DNA of 64,000 nt, taken from assembly GCA_021325275.1 (NCBI GenBank), contig JAJPHL010000071.1, positions 1 to 64,000 of the forward strand, in the 5' to 3' direction. Below are positions 53,504 through 62,137 of this stretch, piece after piece. This DNA comes from Terriglobia bacterium (GTDB taxonomy: Bacteria; Acidobacteriota; Terriglobia; JAJPHL01). How positions within the stretch are numbered: the first letter of the stretch is position 1; every line of letters starts with the position of its first letter. A program made the translations under genes and the position numbers. Below the pieces are notes generated by a model. It did no database searches, had not been told where the DNA came from, and worked only from the letters and a program-made list of their open reading frames with translations.

Positions 53504-54543
53504 GCGACAAAATGATGGCCGGCGTTTTGTACGGCAAGGAAGATGTCCGCGTCGAGCGGATCGACATTCCGAAACTCGCGCCGGATGAAGTGCTGGTGAA
53601 AGTGAAGGTCGCGCTCACCTGCGGCACGGACCTAAAAGTTTGGCGCCAAGGTTTTCACGCCCGCATGATCACGCCACCCGCCGTTTTTGGTCACGAACTG
53701 GCCGGCACCGTCGAGAGCGTCGGCGACGAGGTGGACAATTTCCGCGTGGGCCAGCGCGTGGTGGCGTCGAATTCCGCGCCGTGCGGCGAATGTCACTTCT
53801 GCCACAAGGATCTCGAAAACCTCTGCGACAAGTTGCTCTTCAACAACGGCGCGTATGCCGAATACATCAAGATTCCCGGCGCGATCGTGCGCAAGAATCT
53901 GCTGGAAATTCCTAAGCACCTTTCGTTTCACGACGCCGCGTTGGTTGAGCCGCTGGCCTGCGCGCTGCGCGGCCTCGAAGAAAGCAACGTGCATCGCCGC
54001 GACCACTTGGTGGTGTTGGGACTCGGGCCGATCGGCCTGATGTTCATTCGTCTTGCGAAACTGCGCGGTGCTCGCGTGCTGGCGCTCGGCCGCCGCAAGA
54101 GTCAATTGGATCAGGCGCTGGCGATGGGCGCCGACGATGTGTTGAACGTCACCGAAACCAACGACGTGGTGAAAGCCGTGCGATCCATGACGCCGGGGAA
54201 TTCCGGTGTCGACGTGGCGATCGAAGCGGTCGGCAAACCGGAGACGTGGGAGTGGGCCACGGGCATGGTGCGCAAAGGCGGCACCGTGAATTTCTTTGGC
54301 GGCTGCCCCAGTGGGTCGAAGGTGCAACTCGATACGGTGCTGCTGCACTACTCCGAACTCACGCTGAAGGCCACGTTCCATCACACGCCGTACTACATTC
54401 GCCGCGCGCTCGATTGCATCGCGTCGGGCGACCTCGGCGCGTCCAACTTGATCACGGCCGAGGCGCCGCTGAGCGAATTGCCCGCGGTGCTGCGCCACCT
54501 GCAGAATCGCAACGGCGACTTGAAGACGGCGATCTTGCCGTAA
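53500..54543 (+). CDS. Zinc-dependent medium-chain dehydrogenase, copy 2
   Basis: A 347-residue MDR dehydrogenase. CGTDLKVWRQG and FGHELAGTVES hold the catalytic zinc site, CGECHFCHKDLENLC the structural zinc, and LGLGPIGLMFIRLA the cofactor site. The start may be TTG 53500 (overlapping the previous stop, GAGGTG upstream) or ATG 53512/53515. It is similar in fold but not closely related to the previous gene. Confidence 0.88.
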   Translation: MSDKMMAGVLYGKEDVRVERIDIPKLAPDEVLVKVKVALTCGTDLKVWRQGFHARMITPPAVFGHELAGTVESVGDEVDNFRVGQRVVASNSAPCGECHFCHKDLENLCDKLLFNNGAYAEYIKIPGAIVRKNLLEIPKHLSFHDAALVEPLACALRGLEESNVHRRDHLVVLGLGPIGLMFIRLAKLRGARVLALGRRKSQLDQALAMGADDVLNVTETNDVVKAVRSMTPGNSGVDVAIEAVGKPETWEWATGMVRKGGTVNFFGGCPSGSKVQLDTVLLHYSELTLKATFHHTPYYIRRALDCIASGDLGASNLITAEAPLSELPAVLRHLQNRNGDLKTAILP

Positions 54544-54548
54544 TCTCT

Positions 54549-55454
54549 ATGAACCTGCCTCTTTCATGGGTGGAGACGCCGCCGCCGATGGATGCGGCGC
54601 AGTCGGGCGCGTATTGCGCGTCACTCGCGAAATCTCATTACGAGAACTTTCACGTCGCTACTTTTTTTCTGCCGAAGGAGCTGCATCAGGATTTCTACAA
54701 TCTTTACGCGTATTGTCGATGGTCCGACGATTTAGCGGATGAAACGGGCGATCGCGAGAGGTCGCTCCATCTCTTGGAACTTTGGGAACGCCAGCTCGAC
54801 GAATGCTATGCAGGACAGGCGCGACATCCCGTGTTTCAAGCGCTCGCGGAGACCGTGCGGCGTCGCGATGTTCCGGCCGAGCCGTTTCACAACTTGCTGC
54901 GCGCTTTCGTGCAGGATCAGCAAGTGCGGCGCTATCCAACGTACGCCGATCTCGAAGGGTATTGCGAGAACTCCGCGAATCCGGTCGGGCGCTTGGTGCT
55001 GTATCTCTGCGGATATCGCGATGAAGAGCGTCAGCGCCTTTCTGATTTCACGTGCACCGCTTTGCAGCTAGCGAATTTTTGGCAAGATGTGGTGGTCGAC
55101 TACGCGAAAGATCGAATCTACATTCCACTGGAAGACATATCGCGCTTCGGATGCAGCGAGGAGCAGATCGCGCGCCGCGAATTTACGCCGTCGTTTCGCG
55201 AATTGATGCGCTTTGAAGTGGACCGCGCGCGCGGACTCTTTGCGCAAGGTCTGCCGCTCGTGAAAATGGTGAATCCGCATCTTTCGGCCGATCTCGATTT
55301 GTTCAGCCGCGGAGGACTCGAAATCCTGAACATGATCGAGGAGTGCGGTTACAACGTGCTGCGCGCACGACCGTCCTTGGGGAAGTGGCGCAAGCTGCGC
55401 TTGCTCGCGGTCGCGGCGATCAAGCGGCTGGCTTTAGTGGGCGCGCCGGCATGA
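54549..55454 (+). CDS. hpnC: Squalene synthase subunit HpnC
   Basis: A 301-residue trans-isoprenyl diphosphate synthase-fold protein. Family motifs are YNLYAYCRWSDDLADE (first Asp-rich motif) and QLANFWQDVVVDYAKDRIYI (second). With HpnD and HpnE it converts two farnesyl diphosphates to squalene by way of presqualene diphosphate and hydroxysqualene. HpnC performs the hydroxysqualene step. The start at 54549 is the family N terminus. It overlaps hpnD (ATGA). Confidence 0.93.
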   Translation: MNLPLSWVETPPPMDAAQSGAYCASLAKSHYENFHVATFFLPKELHQDFYNLYAYCRWSDDLADETGDRERSLHLLELWERQLDECYAGQARHPVFQALAETVRRRDVPAEPFHNLLRAFVQDQQVRRYPTYADLEGYCENSANPVGRLVLYLCGYRDEERQRLSDFTCTALQLANFWQDVVVDYAKDRIYIPLEDISRFGCSEEQIARREFTPSFRELMRFEVDRARGLFAQGLPLVKMVNPHLSADLDLFSRGGLEILNMIEECGYNVLRARPSLGKWRKLRLLAVAAIKRLALVGAPA

Positions 55455-56296
55455 GCGCAGTAGAAGAGTCTTACAAGTACTGCGTCGAAATCGCGCGCCG
55501 GCAGCGGAACTTTTACTACTCCTTTCTCGTGCTGCCGGAGGAGAAGCGCCAGGCGTTCTTTGCGATCTACGCGTTCTTTCGTCAATCCGACGATATTTCC
55601 GACTTGACGCAAGAAGCTTCGAAGGCCGAAAAGCAAAACAAACTAAACGCCTGGCGGTCGCAGTTGGACCGCGCGCTCGCGGGCGATTACAGCGGCAACC
55701 CGATTCTGCCGGCGTTTCATGACACCGTGCGGAAATTCTCGATCCCGCGGGAGTATTTCGACGAGCTCCTCTGCGGAATTCAGATGGACCTCGATGCCAC
55801 CGAGTACGAGACTTTCGATGATCTCGCGCGCTACTGCTATCGCGTGGCCGGCGTCGTGGGACTCACGTGTATTCGCATCTTCGGCGTGCCGCCGGAGGAC
55901 GAAGCGCGTGCTCGCGTGCTCGCCGTTTCCTGCGGCCTCGCGTTTCAGCTTACGAACATTCTGCGCGATGTGCGCGAGGATACAGCCGAGGGTCGATCGT
56001 ATCTGCCCGCAGAAGATCGGCGCCGCTTTGAAGGCGAACAATTGTTGCGTTTCGAAATCGCGCGCGCTTGGGAGAACTACAAAGCCGCATTGCCGCTATT
56101 GGACATGGTCGCGCGCGACTCCCGCGCATCGCTGTGGGCGATGATGGCGCTGTACTCCGGAATTCTGCGTAAGATCGAAGAGCGCCCGATGCGCGTTTTC
56201 GAGGGACGCACGAGCTTGTCGAGCGCCGCGAAGCTCGCGATCGTGGCGCGCGCGCTCATGATCCGCATCACGGGCGTGGTCCCGCCGCCTTTTTAA
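55451..56296 (+). CDS. hpnD: Presqualene diphosphate synthase HpnD
   Basis: A 281-residue squalene/phytoene synthase-family enzyme that condenses two farnesyl diphosphates to presqualene diphosphate. FAIYAFFRQSDDISD is the first Asp-rich motif, and RVAGVVGLTCIRIFG and LTNILRDVREDTAEGRSYLP hold the second. Its start overlaps the hpnC stop. Paralogy with hpnC is typical of the three-enzyme squalene route. Confidence 0.94.
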   Translation: MSAVEESYKYCVEIARRQRNFYYSFLVLPEEKRQAFFAIYAFFRQSDDISDLTQEASKAEKQNKLNAWRSQLDRALAGDYSGNPILPAFHDTVRKFSIPREYFDELLCGIQMDLDATEYETFDDLARYCYRVAGVVGLTCIRIFGVPPEDEARARVLAVSCGLAFQLTNILRDVREDTAEGRSYLPAEDRRRFEGEQLLRFEIARAWENYKAALPLLDMVARDSRASLWAMMALYSGILRKIEERPMRVFEGRTSLSSAAKLAIVARALMIRITGVVPPPF

Positions 56297-56300
56297 CGCC

Positions 56301-57656
56301 ATGGAACCGGACATCATCATCGTCGGCGGAGGACTCGCGGGGCTCTCGGCGGCGGCCGCGCTGGGCGGCGCGGGATTTCGCGTCGAGTTGCTCGAGCGCC
56401 GGCCGATTCTCGGCGGACGCGCAAGTTCGTGGGAAGTGCCCGGCACCGACGCGACCATCGACAATTGCCAGCATCTTTTGTTCTGGTGCTGCACGAATCT
56501 CTTGGACTTTTACAAGCGCCTCGGCGTGTCCGACAAGATCCGCTGGTTCGGCGCGATTCCCTTGCGCACGCCCGACGGCCGCGAGTCCCTGATCGCCGCG
56601 AGCCTCTTGCCCGCGCCGTTTCATCTCGCGCCGTCGATGATGTCGCTGCACGCGTTGGGTCTGGGCGACAAACTGGCGATCGGGCGAGGTTTGCTGGCGA
56701 TGATCTCCGATCTGCGCCGCCGCTCGCCGGAAGATCTTGACTCGCAGACGATGATGTCGTGGCTGGAAGCCCGCGGGCAAACGCCGCTCGCCATCGAGCG
56801 ATTTTGGCGCGCCGTGCTGACCAGCGCGCTGAACGAGGACCTGGAAGTTGTCTCGGCGTGGCATGGCTTGCGCGTCTTCTGGAAAGGATATGCGGCGAAT
56901 TGGCGAGCTTATCGGATTGGCCTCCCGGCCGTATCGTTGACCGAGTTGTATTCACGCGAGTTACCGAATGTCACGATTCGGCCGCGCGCCGCGGTCACGG
57001 GCATCGATGCGAAAAACGGCAGCGTCTCGGCGATTCGCCTGGGCAGCGGCGAAGAGCGTCGTGCGAATGCATATCTGCTGGCCGCGCCGTTTGAAGTGCT
57101 GGGCGAAATGCGACCGGAGCTGAAGCTTGATCTGAAGCACTCGCCGATCACCGGCATTCACTTGTGGTTCGATCGCGCCATTATGGAACGTCCGTTTACC
57201 GGACTTCTGGGACGCACCGTGCAATTCGCGTTTCGCCGCCACGGTTCCGACGACGATGGCGAGGGCTACGTGCAGTGCGTCGTTAGCGCGTCGCGGACGC
57301 TGGTGCCGATGTCGAAGGGCGAAATCGTGGATCGCGCCGTCGCCGAGTTGCGCGAGTTTTTCCCGGCGGCGAGAGAAGCGCAACTGAAAAAGTCGGCCGT
57401 CGTGAAGGAAGTCCGCGCGACGTACTCGGCGGCCGCGGGCGCCGAGCAAGTGCGTCCAACCAACGTTAGCCCGTGGGAGAATTGCTGGCTCGCCGGCGAC
57501 TGGACGCGTTCCGGTTGGCCGGCCACGATGGAAGGCGCGGTGCGCTCGGGATACAAAGCCGCCGAGTTGATCGCGGAAAAACTCGGACGCCCGCAAAAAT
57601 TTCTTGTCGCGGACCTGCCAGCCGACGGATTCGCGCGCTGGCTCGGAGTGCCCTAA
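56301..57656 (+). CDS. hpnE: Hydroxysqualene dehydroxylase HpnE
   Basis: A 451-residue FAD-dependent amine-oxidase/phytoene-desaturase-fold enzyme that reduces hydroxysqualene to squalene. It begins DIIIVGGGLAGLSAAAALGG (FAD dinucleotide-binding) and has LLERRPILGGRASSWEVPG. The C-terminal FAD motif is CWLAGDWTRSGWPATMEGAV. It follows hpnD after 4 bp and completes the squalene module. No squalene-hopene cyclase is in the window. Confidence 0.93.
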   Translation: MEPDIIIVGGGLAGLSAAAALGGAGFRVELLERRPILGGRASSWEVPGTDATIDNCQHLLFWCCTNLLDFYKRLGVSDKIRWFGAIPLRTPDGRESLIAASLLPAPFHLAPSMMSLHALGLGDKLAIGRGLLAMISDLRRRSPEDLDSQTMMSWLEARGQTPLAIERFWRAVLTSALNEDLEVVSAWHGLRVFWKGYAANWRAYRIGLPAVSLTELYSRELPNVTIRPRAAVTGIDAKNGSVSAIRLGSGEERRANAYLLAAPFEVLGEMRPELKLDLKHSPITGIHLWFDRAIMERPFTGLLGRTVQFAFRRHGSDDDGEGYVQCVVSASRTLVPMSKGEIVDRAVAELREFFPAAREAQLKKSAVVKEVRATYSAAAGAEQVRPTNVSPWENCWLAGDWTRSGWPATMEGAVRSGYKAAELIAEKLGRPQKFLVADLPADGFARWLGVP

Positions 57657-57670
57657 CGCACCGCGATTGG

Positions 57671-57931
57671 TCAGCGCCCGGATGCCTCCATCGCCGCCCT
57701 CAAGATCCGATTCACTTTCGTTTGGTAACCTTTGCCTTGTCCGCGAAGCCATGCCAACAGATCGGCATCAAGGCGGATTGTCAGCGGCTTCTTGATCGGC
57801 CGGTAGAAGCGTCCAACCACGGCTCCGCGCCAGTCGGTAATCTCCGGAATGTCGGAGAAATCGATCGATTCAGGCGGAAGGCGTTTTAGAGCGGAAATCT
57901 CCCTAGCTTGTTTTTTCGTTATCTTCTTCAT
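57671..57931 (-). CDS. brnA: BrnA-type antitoxin
   Basis: An 86-residue antitoxin. The C-terminal ribbon-helix-helix reads PLTIRLDADLLAWLRGQGKG then YQTKVNRILRAAM, typical of BrnA. The N-terminal part binds the toxin. It overlaps brnT by four bases and probably represses the shared promoter at the palindrome near 58215. Confidence 0.92.
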   Translation of the reverse strand: MKKITKKQAREISALKRLPPESIDFSDIPEITDWRGAVVGRFYRPIKKPLTIRLDADLLAWLRGQGKGYQTKVNRILRAAMEASGR

Positions 57932-58215
57932 AGGACCTCTTCTCGTTCATAAGACCTCTTCTCGCGCGGCGACGCTCGCCGGGCCGAAATCATTCGGATT
58001 ATTTCCTGTTTACCGCGTTGCCGGAAAGTGTGCACCACCACAAGAAGCAACCCTTCCACGGTTCCCACCGTCTTCCATCGTTCTTCATCAACCGATGTCC
58101 GGTCGCGGACGGTCACGGCCAACGGATCGTCGAAGACTAACTTTGCCGTGTCGAAGCTCAGGCCATGTTTTTGCTCGTTCGATCGGTTCTTCAACTCGTT
58201 CCATTCGAAATCCAT
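57928..58215 (-). CDS. brnT: BrnT-type ribonuclease toxin
   Basis: A 95-residue toxin of the BrnT family. It opens FEWNELKNRSNEQKHGLSFD and continues AKLVFDDPLAVTVRDRTSVD. The core is TVEGLLLVVVHTF and the end is RMISARRASPREKRSYE. BrnT is a RelE-fold endoribonuclease. Toxin-first order with BrnA is normal. Confidence 0.93.
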   Translation of the reverse strand: MDFEWNELKNRSNEQKHGLSFDTAKLVFDDPLAVTVRDRTSVDEERWKTVGTVEGLLLVVVHTFRQRGKQEIIRMISARRASPREKRSYEREEVL

Positions 58216-58238
58216 GTACTTACAGTTTAGTATGTACA
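58215..58238 (-). promoter_or_regulatory. brnTA operator-like palindrome
   Basis: TGTACTTAC - AGTTTA - GTATGTACA forms two 9-bp arms matching at 8 of 9 positions. It begins at the first base of the brnT start codon (minus strand) and extends upstream. The position fits an autoregulatory BrnA site, by analogy with the higBA palindrome. Confidence 0.55.
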
Positions 58239-58301
58239 GACTCTGGTGTCAAACCGCCCTCAGAGCGGGAGACCGTGGTGCGATAGACTTGCGTTTCGGC
58301 A

Positions 58302-59174
58302 ATGAATATCCTGCATCTGGACCTCGGCAAGGAGATGCGCGGTGGACAGCATCAAGTCCTGCTGTTGATGCGCGCACTCGACCGCCTAGGATTTCGCCAA
58401 ACTTTGGTGGCCCGCAAAGGCTCGCCGCTTGTCGAGGAGCACGGTGCGACTCCGCTCGGCGCCCGTTTGCCGTCGGGTTTCGACATTATCCACGCGCACG
58501 ACTCCGCGGCGCACACGCGCGCGCTGACCTCTCGACTGCCGCTGGTCGTCGCGCGGCGCGTGGCGTTTCCCGTGAAGCGCGGCGTGTTGTCGCAGTGGAA
58601 ATACGGCCGCGCCACGCATTTCATCGCCGTATCGAAGTTTGTCGCCGCGGAATTGCAAAGGGCCGGCGTCGATCCATCCAAGATCACCGTGATTCATGAT
58701 GGCGTGGTGTTGCCCGCAGAGCCGGCGAAGATTCCCGACCACTTGAAGTTCGGATTTATCGCCGCCACTCCGGAAAAACCGCAACATCTCTTCGAGGAGG
58801 CGGCAGGAAGGCGGGGAATCATCATCGATCCCGCGCGACTACCGGGCGACCTCGAGAAAATCGACGCGCTCGTTTATCTCTCGAATTCCGAAGGACTCGG
58901 CTCCGGTATTTTGCTGGCGATGGCCCGCGGCCTTCCCGTGATCGCCAGCAACGTCGGCGGAATTCCGGAAATTGTGTCGGATGGAGAAACGGGATTTCTC
59001 GTCGAGAATAACGTCGACGCGATTCGGGATGCCATCAAGCGCCTTGGAAAAGATCCCGCACGTGCGCGTGCCATGGGCGCGGCGGGACGCCGCTGGGTTG
59101 CCGCTCACGCCACGGATGCTATAATGGCCGACAGAACCGCGGCAGTATACGCTCGACTGAAGGGGTCTTCTTGA
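58302..59174 (+). CDS. Short GT4-type glycosyltransferase
   Basis: A 290-residue GT-B glycosyltransferase, clearly shorter than the usual 350-400. The N-terminal acceptor domain starts ILHLDLGKEMRGGQHQVLLL and has FDIIHAHDSAAHTRALTS. The donor half has SEGLGSGILLAMARGLPVIA (E-x7-like nucleotide-sugar motif) and SNVGGIPEIVSDGETGFLVE. The linker and the start of the donor domain look shortened (about residues 150-190). It overlaps the prepilin peptidase start by four bases. Confidence 0.85.
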   Translation: MNILHLDLGKEMRGGQHQVLLLMRALDRLGFRQTLVARKGSPLVEEHGATPLGARLPSGFDIIHAHDSAAHTRALTSRLPLVVARRVAFPVKRGVLSQWKYGRATHFIAVSKFVAAELQRAGVDPSKITVIHDGVVLPAEPAKIPDHLKFGFIAATPEKPQHLFEEAAGRRGIIIDPARLPGDLEKIDALVYLSNSEGLGSGILLAMARGLPVIASNVGGIPEIVSDGETGFLVENNVDAIRDAIKRLGKDPARARAMGAAGRRWVAAHATDAIMADRTAAVYARLKGSS

Positions 59175-60052
59175 AGCCGTCTTCACTGGAACTGCAAGCG
59201 CTCGCGATCGTGCTGCCCTTCGTTGCCCCCATCTTTGGACTTTTGATCGGAAGCTTCCTCAACGTTTGCATCGTCCGATTGCCGAAGGAAGAATCGGTGG
59301 TCACGCCGCGTTCGCATTGCCCGAAATGCGGCCATATGATCGCGTGGTACGAAAATATTCCCGTCTTCAGTTTTCTTTTTTTGCGTGGACGCTGCCGGGG
59401 ATGCGGCGAGCCGATTTCCTGGCTCTACCCAATTATCGAGTTTCTGAACGGCGCGATGTTTCTTTTCCTCGCGTTGATGTTCGGCCCGTCAATGGAATTC
59501 TTGAAATACGCGGTGTTCGGCGCGCTCATGTTGGCGCTGGTGGTCACGGATTTTCGCGAGCGCATCTTACCTGACGAGCTCACCTTCGTGGGGATCGCCG
59601 CGGGCGCGGGATTCAGCTTGCTGACCCCGGTCGGCGACGGCACGGCCGCGTGGATTACGCAGGCTTTCACCAGGAATGGCTTCGCGACGCCGTGGCCGCC
59701 GATCATGGTTTCGGCGCTCGATTCGCTCCTCGGCGCGATCGCCGGCGCGGCCACGCTCTGGTGCGTCCGCGAAGGATATTACTTGTGGCGCGGCGTTGAA
59801 GGTATGGGCTTCGGCGACCTCAAGTTGATGGCGGCGGTCGGCGCATTTGTCGGCCTGAAAGTTACGCTTTTGACAATTTTTCTCGGCTCGGTGTTGGGAT
59901 CGATCCTCGGCGGCGGATTCATTTTCCTTTCGCGTGGCCGCGATACCGCGTACGAATTGCCGTTCGGCACATTTCTCGGCGTCGCCGCGATCTTCGGCGC
60001 GCTTTGGGGCAAGGAGGTTGTGCATTGGTATCTGCTGAAGCTCTCCTATTGA
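59171..60052 (+). CDS. Prepilin leader peptidase/N-methyltransferase (PilD family)
   Basis: A 293-residue polytopic membrane aspartic protease that cleaves and methylates type IV pilin leaders. The cytoplasmic loop holds two CxxC pairs (CPKC and CRGC). Catalytic Asp residues are in VVTDFRERILPDELT and GMGFGDLKLMAAVG. The start is TTG at 59171, overlapping the glycosyltransferase stop, with AGGGG upstream. No pilin genes are in the window. Confidence 0.93.
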   Translation: MKPSSLELQALAIVLPFVAPIFGLLIGSFLNVCIVRLPKEESVVTPRSHCPKCGHMIAWYENIPVFSFLFLRGRCRGCGEPISWLYPIIEFLNGAMFLFLALMFGPSMEFLKYAVFGALMLALVVTDFRERILPDELTFVGIAAGAGFSLLTPVGDGTAAWITQAFTRNGFATPWPPIMVSALDSLLGAIAGAATLWCVREGYYLWRGVEGMGFGDLKLMAAVGAFVGLKVTLLTIFLGSVLGSILGGGFIFLSRGRDTAYELPFGTFLGVAAIFGALWGKEVVHWYLLKLSY

Positions 60053-61401
60053 TGCTGCAACCCGCAGCCGATCCCTCGATGATGTTCAAGGCGGCCGGCG
60101 GACTGATTTTCGCGGCCTTCGTCTTCGTCGGAGCGCTCTGGCTGACGCACAAAATGTTTGTGGCGTTCAAGCGCGAGGCGGAAGACGCCACGGTCACCAA
60201 GCCGAGTCGCCCGAGCGACGCGTCGGCCTTCGTCACCGCGACGTATCAAGGAGTGATCCAGCAGATGCGCGAGCAGGAAAAAGAATTGGAGCGCCTGCAT
60301 CGCTTGGAGCGTCAACGCGCCGAAGAGAGCCAGCAACTCGCCGCCACGATCATGCGCAACATGGCCACAGGTTTGGTGATGTTGAACCAGCGCGGCCTGA
60401 TTACGGAGAGCAATCCGGCGGCCAAGCTGACGCTGGGACATCAAGTGCTCACCGGCCGCGACTATCGCGAGGTGTTTTGGCCGGGATACAAATCCTTCGA
60501 CACTTCTTCCGGGCTGCCGGAGGCCATGGAAGCGGTGAACCTATGCTTGAGCACGGGACACACCGTCCGCCGCATGACACTGAATTACAACGCGCCGAAC
60601 GGACAGAGCATGGTGCTGGGCATCGGCTTTTCGCCGATCGTGGCGGCCGACGGTGCGATCGGCGGCGCGATTATGCTGCTGACCGATTTGACGGAAATCA
60701 ACTCTCTGCAACAGCAAGTGCGATTGAAGGAGAACATGGCGGCGCTCGGCGAAATGGCCGCCGGCATCGCGCACGAATTCAAAAACGCGCTGGCCACCAT
60801 TTCCGGATACGCGCAATTGATTCCGATATCCGATCTCGAAGAAGGCCGCGGCTTCGCGCAAAAGATTTTCAAGGAAACGCAATTACTCGCCACCATCGTC
60901 ACCGACTTCCTGAACTTCTCGCGGCCGCTCAGCATGATGGCCGCGCCGTTCGACACGCGCGAACTGATCGAAAGCTGTTTCACCGAAATCATCGAGCGCG
61001 GCCGATTCTCCGACGTGACGCTGGAGATGACCGGCGAGTTTCCGGTGGTGGAAGGCGACATCACGTTGCTGCGCCAGGCGTTCTCGAACCTGTTGCGTAA
61101 CGGTTGTGAAGCCATGGCCGATACCGGCGCGCCGGTGAAGCGCCTGCAAGTGGAAGGTGTGATCGAAAAGGGCGACGCGGGCCAGCAAGTGCGTCTTGAT
61201 TTTCACGACGAAGGATGCGGGATCAGCGCCGAGAACATGGATCGCGTGTTTATTCCGTTCTTCACCACCAAGAATACCGGCACCGGATTGGGTTTGCCGC
61301 TGGTCCACAAGATTGTGGTGAATCACAACGGCAAATTGAGCGTGGGGAGTATTCCGGGCGTGGGCACTACGTTTTCGGTTACTTTGCCGCTCGCCAAATA
61401 G
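60052..61401 (+). CDS. PAS-type sensor histidine kinase
   Basis: A 449-residue membrane-anchored kinase. One N-terminal membrane helix (GGLIFAAFVFVGALWLTHKM) is followed by a coiled linker and a PAS-like domain (LVMLNQRGLITESNPAAKLT). HisKA carries the phospho-His in AAGIAHEFKNALATISGYAQ. The ATPase has GCGISAEN and GTGLGLPLVHKIV. The start is ATG 60052, overlapping the peptidase stop. The NtrC-type regulator at 62138 is its probable partner. A NtrB/PilS-like role is likely; the stimulus is not known. Confidence 0.9.
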   Translation: MLQPAADPSMMFKAAGGLIFAAFVFVGALWLTHKMFVAFKREAEDATVTKPSRPSDASAFVTATYQGVIQQMREQEKELERLHRLERQRAEESQQLAATIMRNMATGLVMLNQRGLITESNPAAKLTLGHQVLTGRDYREVFWPGYKSFDTSSGLPEAMEAVNLCLSTGHTVRRMTLNYNAPNGQSMVLGIGFSPIVAADGAIGGAIMLLTDLTEINSLQQQVRLKENMAALGEMAAGIAHEFKNALATISGYAQLIPISDLEEGRGFAQKIFKETQLLATIVTDFLNFSRPLSMMAAPFDTRELIESCFTEIIERGRFSDVTLEMTGEFPVVEGDITLLRQAFSNLLRNGCEAMADTGAPVKRLQVEGVIEKGDAGQQVRLDFHDEGCGISAENMDRVFIPFFTTKNTGTGLGLPLVHKIVVNHNGKLSVGSIPGVGTTFSVTLPLAK

Positions 61402-61486
61402 CGATTTTCGCCAGTTATCTGGAATGGTTCAGCACCGCCTGAACACTTCTGCGGCTGTGCTAGACTGAGGCTGAAGGAGTTCTCCT

Positions 61487-62110
61487 ATGAAATTCTCAGG
61501 AATTCCCCAAATCGCGCTCGTCGCGCTGACGGGCTTGGCCGCCGCGCAGACGCCCGCGCCGAATCCGGTGCCGCAAGCTCCGGCCCCGCAGCAAACGCTG
61601 GCGGATTTTGCGCGCGAATATCGCGCCGCAAACTCGGCGACGCCGAAGGCCAAGCGCGTTTTCACCAACGATACGATGCCGCGTCATTCCAACATGTCGG
61701 TGGTGGGTCCGGGCGAAGTTCCTACGGACTCTACCGACGCCGACAAATCGAGCGACAAGGCCGCCGGCACCGACAAAGACAAGAAGACGGATAAGGACAA
61801 GGCCGCCGCCGGTGAAGAAGCAGCCGTGCGCGCGAAGTTTGCGACGCTCCGCCAGAATTTGGCCACCGAGCAGCGCCGCCTGGACGTTTTACAGCGCGAA
61901 TTCAACTTGGCGCAATTGCAAAGCTACTCTGATCCGAATCAGGCGATGCGCGAGCAGTTCGCCCGCACCGAGATCCAAAAGCGTCAGGCCGAGATCGACG
62001 ATCAGAAACAAGTTGTAGCCGCCGCACAGAAAGCTTTGGACGACGCGCTGGAAGACGCTCGCCAGAAGGGAGTGCCCACGGGCTGGACCGTGCCGGCACC
62101 TACGAAGTAA
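61487..62110 (+). CDS. Secreted coiled-coil protein
   Basis: A 207-residue protein with a signal peptide (GIPQIALVALTGLAAAQ) and AAGGAG before the ATG. A Pro/Ala-rich stretch and an Asp/Lys-rich disordered linker (KSSDKAAGTDKDKKTDKDKA, about residues 87-108) are followed by a long coiled coil (about 115-195). It is placed between the histidine kinase and its response regulator, so it may take part in signalling or be an envelope spacer. I recognise no family. Confidence 0.8.
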   Translation: MKFSGIPQIALVALTGLAAAQTPAPNPVPQAPAPQQTLADFAREYRAANSATPKAKRVFTNDTMPRHSNMSVVGPGEVPTDSTDADKSSDKAAGTDKDKKTDKDKAAAGEEAAVRAKFATLRQNLATEQRRLDVLQREFNLAQLQSYSDPNQAMREQFARTEIQKRQAEIDDQKQVVAAAQKALDDALEDARQKGVPTGWTVPAPTK

Positions 62111-62137
62111 ACGCGCCAGGTCCACCCCCTGACCTCA

